NCBI GenBank assembly: GCA_020252485.1
Contig: JADCCX010000024.1
Coordinates: 1-64,000 of the forward strand
Reading direction: 5' to 3'
DNA length: 64,000 nt
Source of the DNA: Methylocystis sp.
Lineage (GTDB): Bacteria > Pseudomonadota > Alphaproteobacteria > Rhizobiales > Beijerinckiaceae
Each line of letters starts with the position of its first letter. The stretch's first letter is position 1. The notes beneath the pieces were generated by a model. The model saw nothing but the letters and a program-made list of their open reading frames with translations, made no database searches and was not told where the DNA came from. Shown here one piece after another: positions 51,883-64,000 of the stretch. The translations under genes were made by a program, and so were the position numbers.

Positions 51883-51900
51883 TGTAAAGTCCAGTTGACG
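51883..51900 (+). promoter_or_regulatory. PpsR-like operator in the ppaA-bchF intergenic region
   Basis: TGTAAAGTCCAGTTGACG: TGT-N12-ACG, matching 15 of 18 positions of the 49163-49180 site. TTGACG could be a -35 box and a second TTGACG follows 16 bases on. A TGT-N8-ACA at 51845-51858 is a weaker extra candidate. The 345-base gap between the ppaA start and bchF (51654-51998) holds no other gene; it is the only upstream region for the bchF-to-puh string. Confidence 0.55.
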
Positions 51901-51998
51901 CCTCGTCCGATTGACGTTGGCCGTGATCAAAAGTTGGTCGTTCGTTCCGATCCGTGAGCGGCGAGGAGAGCGGCCCAGCCGGGGAGACGGGTGTACGG

Positions 51999-53803
<1,805 letters not shown>

Positions 53804-53806
53804 GCC

Positions 53807-55427
53807 ATGCAGCTGACGCTCTGGACCTACGAAGGACCTCCCCATGTCGGCGCCATGCGCATCGCCACCGCGATGGAGGGCGTCCATTACGTGCTCCATG
53901 CGCCGCAGGGCGATACCTATGCGGATCTCCTGTTCACAATGATCGAGCGGCGCAACAAGCGCACGCCCGTCACCTACACCACCTTCCAGGCGCGCGACCT
54001 CGGCAGCGATACGGCCGAGCTCTTCAAGAACGCCTGCCAGCAGGCCTATGACCGCTTCCAGCCGGAAGCCATGCTGGTCGGCGCCTCCTGCACGGCGGAG
54101 CTGATCCAGGACAATCCCGGCGGTCTGGCGGCTGCCCTGAAGCTGCCCCTGCCGGTCATCGCTCTGGAGCTGCCGGCCTATCAGAAGAAGGAGAACTGGG
54201 GCGCGGCCGAAACCTTCTATCGCCTCGTCCGGCAGCTGACGGGCTCCCGCGCCGAGGGCTTCCAGCGCAAGACGCCGGCCGAGGAGAACCGCCCGGCCCG
54301 CTGCAACATCCTGGGGCCGACGGCGCTCGGCTTCCGCCATCGCGACGACATCGTGGAAGTGACGAAACTGCTCGCCGCCATTGGCGTCGATATCAACGTG
54401 ATTGCGCCGCAGGGCGCGCGTCCGGCGGATATCGCCCGCCTTCCCGATGCGGATTTCAACATCAGCCTTTATCCCGAAATTTCGGACATCACTGTCCGCT
54501 GGCTGGAGCGGACGTTCCGCCAGCCGTCGACCCGCATTGTGCCGATCGGCATTGGCGCCACGCGCGATTTCATCCGCGAAGTCGCCGCACTGGCCGGAAT
54601 GGACGCCGAGGCGACCGTTACGCGCGTCGAGAGCCAGATGGCGCCGCGCATGCCCTGGTATTCGCGCTCGGTCGATTCGACCTATCTCACCGGCAAGCGG
54701 GTCTTCATCTTTGGTGACGCAACGCATGCGATCGCCGCCGCCCGCGTCGCGGCCAAAGAGCTCGGCTTCGAGGTCGTGGGCCTTGGAACCTATGCGCGCG
54801 AATTCGCCCGCGATGTCCGCGCGGCTGCGGCGCTCTACGGCGTCGAGCCGCTGATCACCGACGATTACCTCGAGGTCGAGGAAGCCATCGCCGCTGTGCA
54901 GCCGGAGCTGGTGCTCGGCACGCAGATGGAGCGCAACATCGCCAAAAGGCTCGGCATCGCCTGCGCGGTGATTTCGGCGCCGGTGCATGTGCAGGATTTC
55001 CCGGCGCGTTATTCGCCGCAGATGGGCTTCGAGGGCGGCAATGTCCTCTTTGACGCCTGGGTCCATCCGCTGATGATGGGCCTTGAGGAGCATCTGCTCT
55101 GCATGTTCCGCGGCGATTTCGAATTCCGCGACGACGTCGCCGCCTCGCATCTGGGGCATGGCCACGGCGCTGCGAAGGCCGCCGTGAAGGCGGAGCCAGT
55201 TCTTGCAGCGGAGGCGGAAAGCGAGCCCGTCGCCATCCAATTGCCCGTTCCGGCGGGGGCGGAAACCGATAAGGCGAAACCAGCCGCAGCTCAGTCGCTC
55301 ATCTGGACATCGGAGGCAGAGAGAGAACTGAAAAAGATTCCATTCTTCGTGCGGGGGAAGGCTCGGAGGAACACCGAAAGGTTCGCGTCTGAACGCGGCC
55401 TTGGCCCCATCACCGTGGATACGCTCT

Positions 55428-55456
<29 letters not shown>
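53807..55456 (+). CDS. bchB: Dark-operative protochlorophyllide reductase subunit B
   Basis: NifK-like partner of BchN. The 549-residue protein starts [20 protein letters not shown], has [11 protein letters not shown] with the fourth cluster ligand region, [17 protein letters not shown] and, at the C-terminus, the PCP-reductase domain ([22 protein letters not shown], quoted in part). It starts 3 bases after bchN. Its last 29 bases overlap the bchH start. Confidence 0.96.
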
Positions 55457-60109
<4,653 letters not shown>

Positions 60110-60122
60110 CTGGGAAAAAGCG

Positions 60123-60824
60123 ATGGCTGACGTCACCTACCAGCAGCGCCGCGGCGAACTTGAAACCTACTTCGACCGGACAGCCGTCGAGGCCTGGGCG
60201 CGCCTGACCACGACGGCGCCGGTGAGCGGCGTGCGGGCCAGGGTTCGTGCTGGCCGGGACGAGATGCGCGCCACCTTGCTCGCTATGCTGCCGGGGGATC
60301 TCTCCGCTTGCCGCCTCCTCGATGCAGGCTGCGGCACGGGCGCGTTCGCCGTTGAAGCCGCCAGACGCGGTGCGGCTGTCACGGCGATCGACCTCTCGCC
60401 GACGCTGGTGCAGCTCGCGGCGGAACGGACGCCGAAGGATCTCAACGGCGGCAGCATTGCCTTCGAGGTCGGCGACATGCTGAAGCCGGAAACGGGCCAT
60501 TTCCAGCATGTCGTCGCCATGGATTCGCTCATTCATTATCCGGCCGCCGATATCATCCGCTCGCTGGGCGCGCTGGCGGAGCGCACCGAAAAATCGATCG
60601 TCTTCACCTTCGCGCCGAGCACGCCCCTGCTGGAAGGCGTGAAGCTCGCCGGCAAGCTGTTTCCCCGCGGTGACCGCTCGCCCGCCATCGAGCCGGTGGC
60701 GGAGAAGGAATTGCGCAGGCGGATCCGGGCTGCGCCGCAATTCGCGGGCTGGACCATCGGGCGCAGCCACCGCGTGAAGAAGCCATTTTATATCAGCCAG
60801 GCCATGGAGCTCCTCCGCGCATGA
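60123..60824 (+). CDS. bchM: Mg-protoporphyrin IX methyltransferase
   Basis: SAM-dependent methylation of Mg-protoporphyrin IX on the C13 propionate. The 233-residue protein has the SAM motif LLDAGCGTGAFAVEAARRGA (about residues 63-82), AIDLSPTLVQLA and DSLIHYP. The ATG at 60123 follows bchL by 13 bases and starts MADVTYQQRRGELETYFDR. The lhaA start overlaps its stop. Confidence 0.95.
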   Translation: MADVTYQQRRGELETYFDRTAVEAWARLTTTAPVSGVRARVRAGRDEMRATLLAMLPGDLSACRLLDAGCGTGAFAVEAARRGAAVTAIDLSPTLVQLAAERTPKDLNGGSIAFEVGDMLKPETGHFQHVVAMDSLIHYPAADIIRSLGALAERTEKSIVFTFAPSTPLLEGVKLAGKLFPRGDRSPAIEPVAEKELRRRIRAAPQFAGWTIGRSHRVKKPFYISQAMELLRA

Positions 60825-62263
60825 CCGGCAAGGTACAGCAATTCATGGTGAAGTCGATCCAGCGGGCCGGCATCAAATTGATGCCCTTCGCCGATGCGGC
60901 AACCGTGGGCCTGCCGCTTGGCCGGTTGATGCGCCTCACGCTGTTTCAGGTCGCCGGCGGCATGGCCACCGTGCTTCTCGTCGGCACCTTGAACCGTGTG
61001 ATGATCGTCGAGCTTGGCGTTTCGGCCACTCTCGTGGCGATCCTGATCGCATTGCCTGTCCTGGCGGCCCCTTTCCGCACCTTCATTGGCTTCAAGTCGG
61101 ACCATCACAAGTCGGCGCTCGGCTGGCGGCGTGTGCCCTATATCTGGATCGGCAGCCTGCTGATGTTCGGCGGGCTGGCGATCATGCCCTTTGCTCTCCT
61201 GCTGCTGTCGGGAGACGGCGTAGGTCAATACGCTACGCTCATGGGGCATTTCAGCGCGGCGCTGGCCTTCCTGTTGGTGGGCGCCGGCGTGCACGTGACA
61301 CAGACCGCCGGTTTGGCGCTCGCCACCGATCTCGCCACCAGGGAATCACACCCGCGAGTCGTCTCGCTGATGTATATGATGCAGCTGGTCGGCATGGTCG
61401 GCACCGGCTTCATCTTTGGCTACTTCCTGCAGGATTTCACTCCCGTGAAGCTTATACAGGTCGTCCAGGGGGCGGCGGTCGTCTCGGCGATCCTGCATGT
61501 TACCGCTCTCTGGAAGCAGGAGGCCCGCAATCCGGCCCGCACGACTGGCGAAAGCAAGACCGAAGAATTCGGCACGCTCTGGCGCAGGTTTATTGCCGAA
61601 CCGCGCGCACGACGGTTCCTCGTGGCGCTTGGGCTGGGTACGGCCGCTTTCGCCATGCAGGACGTTATCCTTGAACCCTACGGGGCCGAGGTCCTCGGCC
61701 TCACCGTGTCGGAAACCACCACGCTGACGGCGATCATGGCGCTGGGCTCCATCCTCGCCTTCGCAACGGCGGCGCGCACGCTGGCGCGGGGCAATGATCC
61801 TGCCCGTCTTGCCGCCTATGGCATTCTGATCGGCATCGCCGCCTTCACGACCGTGATTATGGCCGCGCCGCTGCAATCGGGGACTATCTTCAGGCTAGGC
61901 GCCTTCGGCATCGGTCTCGGCGGCGGTCTGTTCGCCGTCAGCACATTGACGATGGCGATGTCCTTCGATCACAGGACGGGCATCGGCCTCGCATTGGGCG
62001 CCTGGGGCGCTGTCCAGGCCACGGCGGCAGGATCGGCCATGGGTCTCGGCGGCGTCATGCGCGATCTCATCGCGACGCTGGCCGCTGCCGGCAAGCTCGG
62101 CCCGGCGTTCAACAGCCCGGCCGTCAGCTATGCCGTCGTCTACCACGTCGAAATCCTGCTGCTGTTCATCGCCCTTGCCGCCATCGGTCCTCTCGTGGGC
62201 CAAGCGCGGGACGAAGAGACTGAAACTTCATCCTCATTCGGGCTGACCGCCTTCCCGAACTGA
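60821..62263 (+). CDS. lhaA: LhaA, light-harvesting 1 assembly protein (PucC family)
   Basis: A 480-residue, about 12-helix member of the PucC family, needed for LH1 assembly. It has TLNRVMIVELGVSATLVAIL, FRTFIGFKSDHHKSALGWRR, TDLATRESHPRVVSLMYMMQ and MSFDHRTGIGLALGAWGAVQ. The position between bchM and puhA is that of lhaA in PGCs. Overlaps bchM by 4 bases; 17 bases before puhA. Confidence 0.95.
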   Translation: MTGKVQQFMVKSIQRAGIKLMPFADAATVGLPLGRLMRLTLFQVAGGMATVLLVGTLNRVMIVELGVSATLVAILIALPVLAAPFRTFIGFKSDHHKSALGWRRVPYIWIGSLLMFGGLAIMPFALLLLSGDGVGQYATLMGHFSAALAFLLVGAGVHVTQTAGLALATDLATRESHPRVVSLMYMMQLVGMVGTGFIFGYFLQDFTPVKLIQVVQGAAVVSAILHVTALWKQEARNPARTTGESKTEEFGTLWRRFIAEPRARRFLVALGLGTAAFAMQDVILEPYGAEVLGLTVSETTTLTAIMALGSILAFATAARTLARGNDPARLAAYGILIGIAAFTTVIMAAPLQSGTIFRLGAFGIGLGGGLFAVSTLTMAMSFDHRTGIGLALGAWGAVQATAAGSAMGLGGVMRDLIATLAAAGKLGPAFNSPAVSYAVVYHVEILLLFIALAAIGPLVGQARDEETETSSSFGLTAFPN

Positions 62264-62280
62264 AAACCACGGAGGACATC

Positions 62281-63045
62281 ATGGGCGCGAATTTCGATAT
62301 CACGCTGATCAGCGTTATTGTTTTTGTCGGCTTCTTCATCGTGCTGGTGCTGTGGCTGCACCGCGAAAGCAAGCTGGAAGGCTATCCGCTCGTGCCCGAT
62401 ATCGGCGAGGGCAAGCTTCGGCCGATTGGTTTCCCCGCGCCGCCGCCAGCAAGGACGTTCACGCTCTCCACGGGCGAGAAGGTCACCGTCTCGGGTGGAC
62501 GTCCCGATACCCGCGAACTCGCGCTGAAGCCGATGGCCCGCCATCCCGGCACAGCCTACCGGCCAACGGGACACCCCATGGCGGACGGTGTCGGACCTGC
62601 CTCCTATGCAGAGCGCGCCGACCGCCCGGACCTCCTCTACGATGGCGGCGTCCGCATCCGCCCGCTGCGCCTCGCGCCGGAATTCCACGTCGCCCACGAT
62701 GATCCGAACCCGGTCGGCATGAAGGTCATCGGCGGCAACGGCAAGGAAGCCGGCACGGTGCGCGAAGTCTGGATCGACAGGGCCGAATACGTCATGCGCT
62801 ACATTGAAGTGGAAGTCCCGCTTGAGAAGGGTTCGCGCCGGGTGCTGCTGCCCACCAACTTCTCGGTCATCGATGGCGAACGCAGGACCGTGACAGTCCG
62901 GTCGATCTTCTCGGAACACTTCGCCACCGTTCCTGCGACCAGGAGCATGGATCAGGTGACCCTCCTCGAGGAGGACAAGATCATGGGCTATTATGGCGGC
63001 GGCACGCTTTACGCCTCCCGCATGCGGCAGGAACCGCTCGCCTGA
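62281..63045 (+). CDS. puhA: Photosynthetic reaction centre H subunit
   Basis: The H subunit caps the L-M reaction-centre core on the cytoplasmic side and controls quinone protonation. The 254-residue protein has one N-terminal membrane helix (ITLISVIVFVGFFIVLVLWL), a Pro-rich connector, and the cytoplasmic domain with KVIGGNGKEAGTVREVWIDR and VLLPTNFSVI. GGAGGACATC provides a ribosome binding site. L and M subunit genes are not in this window. Confidence 0.97.
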   Translation: MGANFDITLISVIVFVGFFIVLVLWLHRESKLEGYPLVPDIGEGKLRPIGFPAPPPARTFTLSTGEKVTVSGGRPDTRELALKPMARHPGTAYRPTGHPMADGVGPASYAERADRPDLLYDGGVRIRPLRLAPEFHVAHDDPNPVGMKVIGGNGKEAGTVREVWIDRAEYVMRYIEVEVPLEKGSRRVLLPTNFSVIDGERRTVTVRSIFSEHFATVPATRSMDQVTLLEEDKIMGYYGGGTLYASRMRQEPLA

Positions 63046-63063
63046 CGTTCAGGAAGATACAAG

Positions 63064-63087
63064 GGCTGGCCGGAGCACCGGCCAGCC
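63064..63087 (+). other. Stem-loop between puhA and puhB
   Basis: A perfect 10-base stem GGCTGGCCGG (63064-63073) and CCGGCCAGCC (63078-63087) with loop AGCA. There is no T run, so it is more likely an mRNA-stabilising or processing hairpin after puhA than a full terminator. puhB starts about 30 bases on. Confidence 0.65.
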
Positions 63088-63118
63088 AACTGCAAGAAAT
63101 AAACGGGGGATGACGCAG

Positions 63119-63775
63119 ATGGCTCACGAAGATTTCGATTTCGAACCGATCCGGGGCCTGCCCGCCCATTTGCCGGAAGGCGAAAAGATCATCTGGCAGG
63201 GCGCGCCAAACTTCATCGGGCTCGCCATCCGCGCCTTCCATGTCCGCAAGGTTGCGATTTATTTCGCGGCGCTGATCCTGCTGCGTTTCATCGCCGCTTA
63301 CGTTGGCGGCCAGGACATCTATCCCGCTTTCAACTACGCAATCGGCGTGTTGCCGCTTGCCTTGGCCGCGATCGGCATTCTCAGCCTGATTGCCTGGGGT
63401 TACGCGCGCACCAGCGTCTATACCCTCACCAGCAAGCGCTTCGTCCTGCGCTCGGGCATCGCGATGCCCATCACGCTCAACCTGCCGCTCAGCCATGTCG
63501 ATTCGGTCGCCCTGAGGCTTTTCGGGGACGGCAGCGGAGATATCCCGCTGTCGATCCGCAAAACCGAGCGCGTGGCGGCCCTCGTCGTCTGGCCGCACAT
63601 GCGGCCCTGGACCTGGGGCCATCCCCAGCCGATGCTGCGCAGCGTGCCGGACGCCGGGCATCTCGCCGGTCAGGTCAAGGCGCTGCTGGCGGGCGAACAG
63701 CTCCCCGCCCGTCCGCCCGCCGTGCAGGCTGCCGCTCCCGCGCCGCAGGCCGGGATCAACGCGCTGCACGCCTGA
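63119..63775 (+). CDS. puhB: PuhB, reaction-centre assembly factor
   Basis: A 218-residue membrane protein of the PuhB (PH-domain-like) family, involved in reaction-centre assembly. It starts MAHEDFDFEPIRGLPAHLPE, has GEKIIWQGAPNF and three hydrophobic segments, then TLTSKRFVLRSGIAMPITLN (PH-domain strand). The ATG at 63119 has GGGGG nine bases upstream; an ATG at 63110 is too close to it. Ends Ala/Pro-rich. Confidence 0.93.
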   Translation: MAHEDFDFEPIRGLPAHLPEGEKIIWQGAPNFIGLAIRAFHVRKVAIYFAALILLRFIAAYVGGQDIYPAFNYAIGVLPLALAAIGILSLIAWGYARTSVYTLTSKRFVLRSGIAMPITLNLPLSHVDSVALRLFGDGSGDIPLSIRKTERVAALVVWPHMRPWTWGHPQPMLRSVPDAGHLAGQVKALLAGEQLPARPPAVQAAAPAPQAGINALHA

Positions 63776-63811
63776 TTCTGCGGCAATCGACTGAACATAC
63801 GGGGGAAAATC

Positions 63812-64000
63812 ATGTCTGACATCTGGTCACAAGCCCATCCCGCCCGGCGTCCGGCGGAGAGGCCGGTGCTGGGCCGCCGGCCGCTCACCCTCGCGGTTGG
63901 CCTCGTGCTCATCGCGGCGGCGCTCACCGTTTTCGCCCGCTTCACCGGCATCGGCGTCTACAAGCTGCCCGATTCGCCGATTGTCCAGAGCATGGAGCTC
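63812..64000 (+). CDS. puhC: PuhC, photosynthetic complex assembly protein (partial)
   Basis: First 63 codons only; cut by the window edge. It starts MSDIWSQAHPARRPAERP, has one hydrophobic helix (LTLAVGLVLIAAALTVFARF) and a following periplasmic-type segment, as in PuhC, which affects LH1 ring and reaction-centre organisation. A GGGGGA ribosome binding site precedes the ATG, 36 bases after puhB. Confidence 0.85.
   Translation, partial: MSDIWSQAHPARRPAERPVLGRRPLTLAVGLVLIAAALTVFARFTGIGVYKLPDSPIVQSMEL

Noticed and set aside
51954-51998. GTG 51954 as the bchF start
   Set aside because: No ribosome binding site; the ATG at 51999 has GGGGAG upstream. It remains possible.

Overview
The window is GC-rich DNA from a phototrophic alphaproteobacterium, most likely of the order Hyphomicrobiales (Rhizobiales). 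The phototrophy call rests on a long bacteriochlorophyll/carotenoid/reaction-centre gene cluster (PGC). The class call rests on CtrA with fliI/fliJ next to it, a fused IspDF enzyme, and PpsR and PpaA-type photosynthesis regulators. I cannot name the genus from the sequence alone.

Layout. (1) 0-6.8 kb is an accessory region. Four minus-strand genes, a DUF559 endonuclease-like protein, Vsr, a C5-cytosine methyltransferase and an AT-rich AIPR-family protein, form a restriction/defence-like island. Next to it are a duplicated 3' end of lepA, an orphan hicB antitoxin with its own promoter and operator, a hicA stub, complete lepA and a cluster of palindromic repeats. (2) 6.9-18.5 kb is mostly housekeeping: mmsA and mmsB (valine catabolism), a metallo-beta-lactamase-fold hydrolase, two EamA transporters, a D,D-carboxypeptidase, a COG0523 GTPase, bchG (separated from the main PGC) and an orphan CoxL-like molybdenum hydroxylase. 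(3) 18.6-21.5 kb holds a tyrosine recombinase divergent from a DUF1403-ScpB gene pair, an accessory module of unknown role. (4) 21.7-34.6 kb is core chromosome: fliJ/fliI, ctrA, ispE, ispDF, an HD-GYP protein, typA, a CoA-transferase/HMG-CoA-lyase pair, tRNA-Arg(CCU), a secreted nuclease-like protein and an M48 lipoprotein protease. (5) 34.6-39.6 kb is a polar amino-acid-type ABC transporter operon with a flavin-binding protein and an agmatinase-family ureohydrolase.

(6) 39.6-64 kb is the PGC. On the minus strand one tight gene string reads pucC-like, bchP, tspO, bchI, bchD, bchO, crtI, crtB. Upstream of it, also on the minus strand, lie ppaA/aerR and ppsR. Divergently on the plus strand run bchF, bchN, bchB, bchH, bchL, bchM, lhaA, puhA, puhB and puhC, the last cut by the window end. 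Together they cover Mg chelation (BchHID), methylation (BchM), dark protochlorophyllide reduction (BchLNB), vinyl hydration (BchF), esterification and reduction of the tail (BchG, BchP), phytoene synthesis and desaturation (CrtB, CrtI), and the reaction-centre H subunit with assembly factors. IspE and IspDF would supply the isoprenoid precursor. The reaction-centre and light-harvesting genes pufBALM, bchXYZ, bchC, the cyclase genes and late carotenoid genes are not in this window.

Two 18-bp sites sharing 15 positions lie upstream of the two PGC operons (49163-49180 and 51883-51900). They look like PpsR operators, each overlapping a possible -35 element.
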